From: Pedobacter sp. ASV17
GTDB lineage: Bacteria; Bacteroidota; Bacteroidia; Sphingobacteriales; Sphingobacteriaceae
Direction: 5' to 3'
Length of the DNA: 64,000 bases
Assembly: GCF_016429065.1 (NCBI RefSeq)
Contig: NZ_JAELTX010000008.1
Location: 1-64,000, forward strand
The notes under the pieces: generated by a model
Database searches by the model: none
Told to the model about the DNA's origin: nothing
The model's input: only the letters and a program-made list of their open reading frames with translations
Shown: piece by piece, positions 36,235 through 45,700 of the stretch
Layout: each line of letters starts with the position of its first letter
How positions within the stretch are numbered: the first letter of the stretch is position 1
Translations under genes and position numbers: made by a program

Positions 36235-36609
36235 ATGGAAAGAAAATCGAAATTGGTAGCGGTATTTGATGATGACCAAGATCTGTTGAATATTTTTCGT
36301 TTTCTGTTTGAAGATGAGGGATTTGATGTCCAAACCTTTCAAGACTGTGATCAAGTGGTGGAAAAGGTTCAGGCCATTTCTCCAGACCTAATATTAATGG
36401 ACAATTGGATACCTAGTACAGGGGGAGAAGTTGCCGTTCAGCGTTTAAAAAACCATGAGGATTTGAAAGATATCCCTGTAATTTACGTGTCGGCAAATAA
36501 CGATGTAAAGGATATAGCTGCCAGGGCAGGTGCCGATCGTTTTTTGGCCAAACCATTTGAATTCGACGATTTATTAGCTTTGGCAAACGAACTGTTGCAT
36601 CTAAAATAA
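36235..36609 (+). CDS. Single-domain response regulator
   Basis: 124 residues, one receiver domain and nothing else. Acidic pocket DDDQDL near residues 10-13, phospho-acceptor Asp56 in LILMDNWIPSTGG, the Ser/Thr switch in VIYVSANND and Lys in FLAKPFEFDDL. The D-N-W variant after the phospho-Asp is seen in other Bacteroidota single-domain receivers. It precedes a PAS/GAF histidine kinase by 60 bp and could be its phosphate acceptor. Without an output domain it probably acts by protein contact or as a phosphate relay. Confidence 0.92.
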   Translation: MERKSKLVAVFDDDQDLLNIFRFLFEDEGFDVQTFQDCDQVVEKVQAISPDLILMDNWIPSTGGEVAVQRLKNHEDLKDIPVIYVSANNDVKDIAARAGADRFLAKPFEFDDLLALANELLHLK

Positions 36610-36620
36610 TTTTCTCGACC

Positions 36621-36638
36621 ACTAATATTAATATTAGT
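36621..36638. terminator. 18-bp perfect palindrome between receiver and kinase genes
   Basis: ACTAATATTAATATTAGT followed by CTTTTATTATT. It could be a weak terminator for the receiver gene or an operator for the kinase gene 32 bp further on. Confidence 0.45.
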
Positions 36639-36669
36639 CTTTTATTATTGTTACCCTAAAAAAGCGCCC

Positions 36670-39600
36670 ATGCCAATTTCGCCTGTATACTCTGCAGAAC
36701 TTGCTTTTCTCCAAGGAGGGGGTATTACAACTGGTTTTATTCTAACTGCTGATTGGACTCATTCTATAATAGGCCATCCTAGCAGCTGGCCAGATCCGCT
36801 AAAACAATCGTTAGGTTTGATTTTGGCCAATGCCAGTCCAGCTTTTGTTTGTTGGGGCAGTAACCACCTGTTTTTTTGTAACGATGCCTTTAAAAGTACG
36901 GCAGGAGCAGTAGAAATTCCGCCAATAGGAGCGTCTTGTTCGCTCACATGGCCAAGCTTAAAAGCAGATTTGGAAACTGTTTTTCAGGGAGAAACCACTT
37001 ACATAAAGCAGCTGAATGCCAATTTGAGCCCAATTAGAGATTTTGCAGGAAATATTAGTGGTATTTTAGGGATTTGCGATTATCAATATCAGTCAGCCAA
37101 TACAAAAGCAGATTTATCTTCTGCGCATTTACTACATCAAATAGTAGCCAGCGCACCTTTTCCAATTGGTGTTTATGTGGGGCGGGAGATGAGAATTGTA
37201 CAAGCTAACCGAGCCATTATTGAAGTTTGGGGTAAAGGAGGCAATGTGATTGGCAAAACCTATCGTGAAATATTGCCAGAGCTGGAAGAACAATTGATTT
37301 ATTCCCAGTTAGATACTGTATTCAATACCGGAAAGGCTTTTCATGCCCGTAATCAAAAGGTAGATATTGTCATACATGGCAAGCTCACTACCTTTTATTT
37401 CAATTATAGTTTCACTCCTTTATACAACCAAGAGGGAAATGTTTACGGCATTATGAATACGGCTGCAGACGTTACCGATTTGGTAACCGCAAAACAACAA
37501 ATAGAGTTTAGCGAGAAGAACTTTAAAAATATGATTTTACAGGCACCTGTGGCCATGTGTCTATTTTTAGGTCCCTTATTTAAAGTAGCATCGGCCAATG
37601 CTGCCATGCTACATATTTGGGATAGAACCGAAGAAGAAGTGATAGGAAGACCTGTTTTTGAGATACTTCCTGAAGCTAGAGAACCAGATTTAGAAGAAGC
37701 CATCGTTAAGGTTTATCTTACAGGAGAATCTTATCATGCCACCGAGCGCCCATTAAAAATACAACGTCATGGGAATTCCGAAAAAGTATATCAAAACTTC
37801 GTGTGTCAGCCTTACAGAGGCGGCAATGGTGAAGTACTTGGTATTTTAGCCATTTCTATAGATGTTACGGCACAGGTAAATGCACGTAAAGAGCTGGAAC
37901 GCTTATACAAACAAGTAAGCTTAGCTAAGGAGGCTGCTGAACTAGGTACTTTCGACATGGACTTATCTACGGGAAAATTAGAATGGGATGCCCGCTGTCG
38001 TGAACTATTTGGTATCAAAGATGATCGCCCGATAGATTATGACAGAGATTTCGTTCAAGGCTTGCATTTAGAAGATAGAGACAGGGTATTATCTGCTATA
38101 GACGATGTTATTCATAAAAATGATGGCAATGGCGAGTATGATGTAATTTATAGAACACTGGGGGCTGATGATGAAAAACTAAGATGGGTAAGAGCAAAGG
38201 GTAAGGTATATCACGATGAGCGAAACAAAGGTTCTCGTTTTATAGGTTCGGTATTAGATGTGACTGAACAGAAATATTCAGAGCTAAGATCGCGTATCGT
38301 ATTTGAAAAACAGGCAAGGTTAGCGGCAATTGTTGATTCTTCTGATGATATCATTATCAGTAAGCAATTGGACGGTACAATTACCAGCTGGAACGCCTCG
38401 GCAGAGCGAATGTTTGGTTATACTTCCGAAGAAGCCATTGGACAGCACATCTCTTTGATTATTCCAGAAAATAGGCTATCAGAAGAGGCTTTTATCATTT
38501 CAAGGATAAAAAAAGGAAATAAAGTAGATCATTTTGATACCGTAAGGAAAGCTAAAAATGGTGCAGAAGTATTTCTTTCTATTACGGTATCGCCCATCGT
38601 AGACGAGAAGGGAAGGGTGATCGGAGCTTCTAAGATAGCAAGGGATATCAGTGCCCAAGTAGAAGTAAAAGAGGTGAGTAGACGGTACACGCAACGCTTG
38701 GAGGTACTGAATATGATTAGTGAAACCATTGCGGAAGAACTAGATCTTAACAGTATCCTACAAAAAGTAACCGATGCCACTACTCGATTAACTGGTGCCA
38801 AATTTGGAGCATTTTTCTATAATAAAACCGATGAGAATGGCGAGTCTTATTTGTTATACACTCTTTCAGGAGCACCACGAGAAGCCTTTGAAAAGTTTGG
38901 TATGCCAAGGCACACGGCTCTTTTTCATCCAACGTTTTCGGGCGAAGGCGTAGTAAGAATTGATGATGTGACTAAAGATGCTCGTTATGGAAAAAATCAC
39001 CCTCATCACGGAATGCCTGAAGGGCATTTGCCTGTAGTCAGTTATTTAACTGTTCCAGTAATCTCGCGATCGGGTAGGGTGATTGGTGGTTTGTTTTTTG
39101 GGCATCCAGCGGCTGGTGTATTTACCGCAGAACATGAAAGCCTTGTGATTGCGATTGCTGCGCAAGCGGCCATTGGTGTTGATAATGCCATGCTGTATGA
39201 GAAAGTACGCGAACTCAATGATAAAAAAGATGAATTTATTGGTTTGGCCAGTCACGAGCTAAAGACGCCCTTGGCCAGCATCAACGGTTATCTTCAAATT
39301 CTTAATCGCTTGGTGAAGGATTTAAATGCACAAAAATTTCTCGGAAAAGCGTCCATGCAGGTTAGAAAGTTAACTTCTTTGGTAAACGATCTTTTGGATG
39401 TATCTAAAATAGAAGCGGGTAAATTAAAGCTCACCGTTGTTGATTTCGATCTGAAAGAAGTGGTTGAAGAAGCCATTGATTTAATTAGAAATTCTACCGA
39501 ATCGTACGAAATTATCCTGGCCGAAGCACCTGAAACTTGTATGGTTAATGGTGATAGTCAGCGGATAGAGCAAGTGGTGATAAATTTGTTGAGTAATGCA

Positions 39601-39882
39601 ATTAAATACTCGCCAGGGGCTAACAAAGTAGAGGTAAAGATGATACAGCAAGCAGATAAAGCAATGGTAGCCGTTACAGATAATGGTTTAGGCATTGCAG
39701 AAGATAAAATTAACAACTTGTTTTCTCGTTTTTATAGAATAGAAGAAGCTACTCCAAATATTTCTGGTTTGGGCATCGGTCTATATCTTTCTCACGAGAT
39801 CATTTCACGCCATCAAGGTCATATTTGGGTAGAAAGTGAATTGGGCAAAGGCAGTACTTTTTGGTTTTCTCTGCCATTGTAA
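36670..39882 (+). CDS. Soluble multi-PAS/GAF sensor histidine kinase
   Basis: 1070 residues with no TM helix. About five PAS modules (~15-110, 150-270, 280-400, 415-530 and 545-665); the fifth has IVDSSDDIIISKQLDGTITS, typical of PAS followed by PAC. A GAF domain covers ~690-840. HisKA carries phospho-acceptor His862 in ASHELKTPLASINGY, and HATPase (~960-1068) contains LLSNAIKYSPG, DNGLGI and GLGIGLYLS. It probably integrates redox, light or small-molecule cues in the cytoplasm. No receiver or output domain; the receiver at 36235 is the natural partner. Confidence 0.93.
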   Translation: MPISPVYSAELAFLQGGGITTGFILTADWTHSIIGHPSSWPDPLKQSLGLILANASPAFVCWGSNHLFFCNDAFKSTAGAVEIPPIGASCSLTWPSLKADLETVFQGETTYIKQLNANLSPIRDFAGNISGILGICDYQYQSANTKADLSSAHLLHQIVASAPFPIGVYVGREMRIVQANRAIIEVWGKGGNVIGKTYREILPELEEQLIYSQLDTVFNTGKAFHARNQKVDIVIHGKLTTFYFNYSFTPLYNQEGNVYGIMNTAADVTDLVTAKQQIEFSEKNFKNMILQAPVAMCLFLGPLFKVASANAAMLHIWDRTEEEVIGRPVFEILPEAREPDLEEAIVKVYLTGESYHATERPLKIQRHGNSEKVYQNFVCQPYRGGNGEVLGILAISIDVTAQVNARKELERLYKQVSLAKEAAELGTFDMDLSTGKLEWDARCRELFGIKDDRPIDYDRDFVQGLHLEDRDRVLSAIDDVIHKNDGNGEYDVIYRTLGADDEKLRWVRAKGKVYHDERNKGSRFIGSVLDVTEQKYSELRSRIVFEKQARLAAIVDSSDDIIISKQLDGTITSWNASAERMFGYTSEEAIGQHISLIIPENRLSEEAFIISRIKKGNKVDHFDTVRKAKNGAEVFLSITVSPIVDEKGRVIGASKIARDISAQVEVKEVSRRYTQRLEVLNMISETIAEELDLNSILQKVTDATTRLTGAKFGAFFYNKTDENGESYLLYTLSGAPREAFEKFGMPRHTALFHPTFSGEGVVRIDDVTKDARYGKNHPHHGMPEGHLPVVSYLTVPVISRSGRVIGGLFFGHPAAGVFTAEHESLVIAIAAQAAIGVDNAMLYEKVRELNDKKDEFIGLASHELKTPLASINGYLQILNRLVKDLNAQKFLGKASMQVRKLTSLVNDLLDVSKIEAGKLKLTVVDFDLKEVVEEAIDLIRNSTESYEIILAEAPETCMVNGDSQRIEQVVINLLSNAIKYSPGANKVEVKMIQQADKAMVAVTDNGLGIAEDKINNLFSRFYRIEEATPNISGLGIGLYLSHEIISRHQGHIWVESELGKGSTFWFSLPL

Positions 39883-39887
39883 ATAGG

Positions 39888-42431
39888 TCATTTGATATTA
39901 TGGAAAATGGAGGCATCCACCTTTTTCTGGTCAATTAAGCTTAGTTTTTGGTGCATATAATCGTTCTTCTTTTCATAATTATCCATCTCATCATAAATAC
40001 CGATCAGCAAATTGTACATCAAGGTTTGGTGGAGGGATAAATTATTGCGTTTGTAAGTTTCTAAGCACTTTTCGGCGCAAATAATAGCGGTGTTATAATC
40101 TTTGCTATTCTTGGCCTCATAAGCTTTTGAGGCTAAATAAACCGTTTGAATATACGGCGTAGAATTTCCAATGGAGTGGATATGGAAAATTTTAACGCTA
40201 ATTTTTTCGGTCAAACCCTTTTGTTCATTCTCTAGCTGAGCCAAAGCCCTTACAAAGGCCATCATGCTGAACAAATAAGCTGAAGCGATGCTATCAGAAA
40301 ACATCATTTTAGGGAAGTAACACACCATAGCATTTAATATTCGCATGGCCTCGCTACGATCTCCAAGGAAACTGTTGTACAATCTTATCAGGATAAAGGA
40401 AAGCATTTCCCTAAAATCAGGCAAGGTTTCCGAATTGGAGCCGGAGATGGTATCTCCTTGTTTGAAAGTTTCTATTTCTGCTTCCAAAGTGTCATTCTTG
40501 CAGCTTTCGCCAGCTAATGAGGCTTGTATACTCTTTAAAATTTCTAATGGATTAATGATAAAGCCTTCCCCTTTAAAAGACAAGATTTGCATGGCTCTTA
40601 TCCGTTGTTTCAGTTGATCCTTATTAAAAGCAAAACAATCATAAATGGATAAAATTACTTGATAGATATAAGAATACTTATCATTGCGTGAAATGCTTAA
40701 CAGCGAAGCAACCGCATCTTTATAACAAGAGTCGGCAAAATCAAAATGGATAATATTTTCCATCATCATTTGATGCAGCTCCTCTTCTTCCAAATAGGCA
40801 GCCAGCAAAGGCTGCTTACGTTGTCGATAGTTTAAATTTTCTGCAATGAAGTAAATCAAGTAGGTTTTTTCGTAGTTGCTAAGCTTAAGCTTTAACAAAC
40901 TATTTAAGGCATTAAATTCTCCTTTGATAATTAACAGCCTTGCCGACCATTGCAAAATTTGAAACTTGGTAGGATTACCTGCATATTTTTCGTTAACGCT
41001 TTCGAAAAAGGCGTTGTTCATTTGGTTATTTGCAGAATGCAGCAATTCTACGAAAAGAAAATATTCAAACACATGAGGATGTACAAACCTTACTAAATCG
41101 GTTACAAAGCCATCTTCTTCCAACTTTTCCTCCATGAGTATGCCATCAGCTAGTAGCTCCATGTACGCATTTTTGAAATTAGCAAGATCAGCAATGAACA
41201 TTGATTTTGCAACAGCTTGTCGACCCTTTCCGTAGTCGCTCAACTGTATCAGTTTTTTACAAAAGAGTACTTTCTCCGTAGCATAAGATGCATTATATAT
41301 CTTCTCGTGAATAAATCGATCTACAATTTCAAATGAAAGAATATTGGTGAAAAAATCAAAGTTTGGAAATTCCTCTTTAAGTAAATAATACCATTGGATA
41401 TAAAAGGGATATTTGAGTTTGGCTTTAAAGGAAGGATCAATTTCTTTGGAGCGATTAGGATCAATTTTTTTTAGAATTTCCTCCACTTCTTCGGTGGCTA
41501 GGGGAGGAATATTAGAGTGGTGTTTGAGGCTGAAATAAGTCCCTGTGAACCACTTTTTCTTGATGAACGACATGTTTTTAATTTGGTCGTAAAACCTGCT
41601 CCACATGGTAGAGCGCATGCCAAAAGCTATTTTGATAAAGCTTTCGTCTTCAACAAAGGAAATGAGGTTAATTAATTTATCGAAAATGATCGGTTTAGAA
41701 ACCTTATTGGTTACCAAATCCGAAAAACCATCAATAATAATGACCAGTTTACTGCCTGATTTTTCATGCTTTTCCTTGAAATAGGTAATTAAATTAGTAC
41801 GGGCATTTACTCCAATTTTAGCCTTAATTCTATTTTCAACATTTGAATATTCATTTTGGTCGTCGAAAATATCTCTGGCACTAACAAATAAGATTGTGTC
41901 CTTGCTATATTTTGCGTCTTGGTCTAAAAATAAATTTTGAACAAGATGGCTCAATAAAATACTTTTGCCGTAACCCGCTTGCGAAACGAAAGCCGTAAAA
42001 CTGTAATTGCTATCGTAAAAATATTCGAAATCTAAACGTGCAAAAGATCTGGGTGAGGTAAAGTGATAGGGGACTGTACTTCTACTTTTAATGGCTTTTA
42101 GCGTGCTAAGACTGATATCTGTCGCATTAGCTTGTATGTTCGAAAACTTTTCATTAATACCAGTTTGATGTAAAAGTTCTCGTTCAATCAGCGTATAGTT
42201 GCCGTTTTTTTCTACATATTCTAACAGTGCATTAATGGTGTATTTGGAAAACTTATTTTTCACCTCAGCAAAGCCAAATAGTCGTTTTAAAGTGGTTTCG
42301 CTTATGTTTTTTAGGGTTTCTTTTTGTATTGATGATGAAATTGAACGACAATCGGATGGACTGATCGTTTTTATGCCAGTTTTTAATAAAATTAGTCGCC
42401 TGATTTTATCTAAGATAATTGTTTGAGGCAT
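39888..42431 (-). CDS. STAND/NACHT-like P-loop NTPase with HTH-like N-terminus and TPR-like C-terminus
   Basis: 847 residues, no signal peptide. Residues ~1-95 resemble a small helical domain seen at the start of Bacteroidota regulatory proteins (ISETTLKRLFGF, then KYTINALLEYVEKNGNYT) and could bind DNA or self-associate. The NTPase core follows: Walker A SQAGYGKS (Lys156-Ser157; the usual first Gly is Ser) and Walker B KLVIIIDGFSDL (Asp234). Residues ~300-560 are helical, and ~660-840 look like TPR repeats (DYNTAIICAEKCLETY, then LIGIYDEMDNYEKKNDYMHQ). This layout fits STAND switches, which include both regulators and antiphage sensors. It converges on the PAS kinase and is divergent from the adhesin gene. 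Confidence 0.7.
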   Translation of the reverse strand: MPQTIILDKIRRLILLKTGIKTISPSDCRSISSSIQKETLKNISETTLKRLFGFAEVKNKFSKYTINALLEYVEKNGNYTLIERELLHQTGINEKFSNIQANATDISLSTLKAIKSRSTVPYHFTSPRSFARLDFEYFYDSNYSFTAFVSQAGYGKSILLSHLVQNLFLDQDAKYSKDTILFVSARDIFDDQNEYSNVENRIKAKIGVNARTNLITYFKEKHEKSGSKLVIIIDGFSDLVTNKVSKPIIFDKLINLISFVEDESFIKIAFGMRSTMWSRFYDQIKNMSFIKKKWFTGTYFSLKHHSNIPPLATEEVEEILKKIDPNRSKEIDPSFKAKLKYPFYIQWYYLLKEEFPNFDFFTNILSFEIVDRFIHEKIYNASYATEKVLFCKKLIQLSDYGKGRQAVAKSMFIADLANFKNAYMELLADGILMEEKLEEDGFVTDLVRFVHPHVFEYFLFVELLHSANNQMNNAFFESVNEKYAGNPTKFQILQWSARLLIIKGEFNALNSLLKLKLSNYEKTYLIYFIAENLNYRQRKQPLLAAYLEEEELHQMMMENIIHFDFADSCYKDAVASLLSISRNDKYSYIYQVILSIYDCFAFNKDQLKQRIRAMQILSFKGEGFIINPLEILKSIQASLAGESCKNDTLEAEIETFKQGDTISGSNSETLPDFREMLSFILIRLYNSFLGDRSEAMRILNAMVCYFPKMMFSDSIASAYLFSMMAFVRALAQLENEQKGLTEKISVKIFHIHSIGNSTPYIQTVYLASKAYEAKNSKDYNTAIICAEKCLETYKRNNLSLHQTLMYNLLIGIYDEMDNYEKKNDYMHQKLSLIDQKKVDASIFHNIK

Positions 42432-42730
42432 GAGAGAGAGCTTTATATTATAGTATTCACTAAAATACTAAAAAAACAAATTAGATTTCTCTTTAGAGAA
42501 AAAAATTGAACAAACATTCGTTTAAGTGCTATCATTTCCATCATATTGTTAACGCTAAAGCAGGTTATAACATTCAAAAATCACTAGTGTTTTCCACTTT
42601 TTAAAAAGGAACAAAATGAACAACGATAAAGTCTATCTGAACAATAGATGAATGAAATGAACAGCCGAAAAGGGGCAATACGTAATTAATATTGTTTTCG
42701 AATTAACATTATCAAAAACTCCCCAGGCTT
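42432..42730. other. Divergent 299-bp region between the STAND gene and the adhesin gene
   Basis: AT-rich, no gene. An inverted repeat TAGTATT-N6-AATACTA lies at 42451-42470, about 20 bp upstream of the STAND gene start, and may be an autoregulatory site. I see no clear TAnnTTTG promoter for the adhesin gene. Confidence 0.5.
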
Positions 42731-45700
42731 ATGGAAGTAACCTCTACTCAGTCAGCAAGAAGGGCTCAATGGTTGGTCTTTTTTTTGCACTTCTACCTAA
42801 TAACGCTCTTATCCAGCGCTTCGTATGCTCAAACTAAGATTTTTGCGAATCAGGCAACGGTCATTTCTAATCAAGTGGACAATAAGGACAATGCCACGCT
42901 AGATAATAGTGACTATGCTACCGTAAAATCTTCGGGCGGCGTGCTAGTAGGCATTGGCGCTTATAGCGGTGAGCTGCAGTTAACTTTTGCGCAAAACGTA
43001 CCCGCTAACCAAACCACATTTATTAAAATTGGCTATGACCAAACGCTGCTCAACGCTCTGTTGGGAGGTAATTTAGGATCTAGTTTAGCCAGTGTTTTGG
43101 GAACTGTGGTGCTTGGCAATCATTATTTTACGGTGGGTGCCAGAGACGCAAGTGGTTCTACGGTTCTCACGGGCTCAAGTAATGCGGCTTTCTCTACCAC
43201 TAATATAAAATTGGTGCGAGATGCTCAAGCTAACTACTATTTGGCCGTTACCCCAACGGTTGAGTATCGTAGTGTGTTCATTAAGGACATCACCTCGGCA
43301 CTTATATTGGGCACCACTAATGAAATTAGGGTGTTTAATGCCTTCCATGTTTCTGGAACTGGTAATTGCGATCCGCCATTTGCTACCGACTATGAAGGTA
43401 CGGGTGCAACTTTAAGCTTGCTAGGTTTAGGCGGGGCTGGGGTAACCAATATTCAAAATGCCATAGATGGTGATCCTACTACCTCTTCTAATATCAGCTT
43501 AGGACTTATTGCCGCGGCTGGTACCATTAGCCAAAACATTTATTTCAATTCTCCCTCAAGGGCGGGTGATGAGCTTAACATTAGGTTAAGCGTATCACAA
43601 GCATTAGCCAATGTGGGTTTATTAGGGAACATTACGGTGGAAGCCTATAACGGCAATACACTGGTTTATACCCGAACAGGTGTCGCGGGCCTGCTTAATC
43701 TGGATTTGCTCGGATTGCTAAATAGTGGTCAGCCAGTTACGATCCCATTTTCACCCAATGTTTCTTTCGATAGGGTAAAAGTGACCTTGTCTGCATTGTT
43801 AAATATTTCTTTAACGCAATCTTTAAATATTCACGAAGTAACCCGTTCGGCACCAAGGCCAACATTTACGGCACCTTTATCTAACAGTTTAAATATTTGC
43901 TACAATACTACCGCTGTTTTGGGCGCTACCACGGCAGCTACCAATGAATTGTTATGGTACGAAGCTTTGGAAGGCGGAACTGCATTAGCAACTACTCCCT
44001 ATAATGGAACTTATACTACTCCACAACTAATAGCCAATAAAACTTATTATGTTGCCGCTAGGCAAATAGGTTGTGCAACTGAATCGGTAAGGGTTCCCGT
44101 AACGGTAACCGTAAATCCTCAAATTACTTTTGCCGCCACTACATTTGCTAATGGTACGGTTGGAACAGCTTATACCAAACAACTTGTAGCTGCAACTGGG
44201 GGCACTCCAATTTATACTTATACGCTAGCCACTGGTAGTACACTTCCAGCTGGTTTAACTTTAAGTAGCGCAGGATTGTTGGGAGGAGTACCTACCCAAG
44301 CTGGAACCTATAATTTTTCAGTCACCCTGACCGATAGCAAAGGTTGCAGTGTAACCACACCGCAAACGCTTTTAATTACAAATACCTTAACACTTACTGC
44401 GGCTAACTTGCCAGACGGTACCGTAGCAGTAGGCTACCCAACACAGGTGATTCCGCCTGCTACTGGAGGTACAACGCCATATACTTATACAGCTGTTAAC
44501 CTGCCTCCAGGATTAAGTTTTAATTCCACAACCAGAGAAATTACAGGAACGCCTACCGTAGCTGGACCATACGTAGTTACGATTAACGTTAGCGATGCTG
44601 ATGGTAACAGTGCGAGTATGAATTACGCCATCAACATTAAAAATGCATTGGTTTTGCCAAATGCTTCCTTGGTTGACGGTACGGTAGGAGTAAGTTACCC
44701 AACACAATTAATTCCTGCGGCAACGGGAGGTACTACGCCGTATACTTATGTAGCTACTAATTTGCCTCCAGGAATAACATTTAATGCCACAACTCGAGAA
44801 ATCACGGGAACTCCTACCACAACGGGTACTTTTACGGTGAATGTACAAGTGACCGATGCGGCTAACGTAACGGCAAACAATAGCTATACTATTAAGGTGG
44901 TTGCACCACTGGCCATTGCCAACAAAACTTTGGCCGACGGAACAGTGGGCGTAGTTTATGCGACTGAAACTTTACCTGCAGCCACAGGAGGAGTGGGACC
45001 ATATACTTATGTGGCTACTAATGTACCTGCAGGATTAATTTTTAATCCAACTACTAGGCAAATAACTGGAACACCAACAGGTGCAGGTAATTTTACCATT
45101 ACCTTAACGGTAACCGATTCGGAAGGAAGACTAGCCACTAATACTTACGCCTTGAAAGTAAATGGAGCTTTAACTTTAGCTACCGCAACTTTACCTGATG
45201 GAACAGTAGGCACAGCGTATCCAACGCAAACATTGCCTGCCGTAAGTGGGGGTACAGGGCCATATGTTTACGAGGCTTTGAATTTACCTGCAGGGTTGAG
45301 TTTTAATACTACCACAAGGGCGTTAACAGGCACACCAACCACTGGTGGTACCTATACTTTCTCCGTTAAGGTAACTGATGCTGCTTCTAACACGGTAACA
45401 ACCAACTACCAAATTAAGGTGAATGTAACCGCACCGGTGGTAGCAGCAGTTACGGCTTGTAGTGGTACAACCACTACCTTAACAGTAACTAATACCCAAG
45501 CTGGTGTAACTTACAATTGGTATGGTGCAAGTGGTAGTACTCCTTTAGCAACCAACACTGGCAGCTTTACAACAGGCAACATTACTTCTAATACCGTATT
45601 CTATGTAGAAGCTGTTTCTGGTACAGCGGTAAGTGCTCGTACAGCGGTGAATGTAACCGCAAACCCAGCACCAAACGCAGCGGTAATATTAACGAATAAC

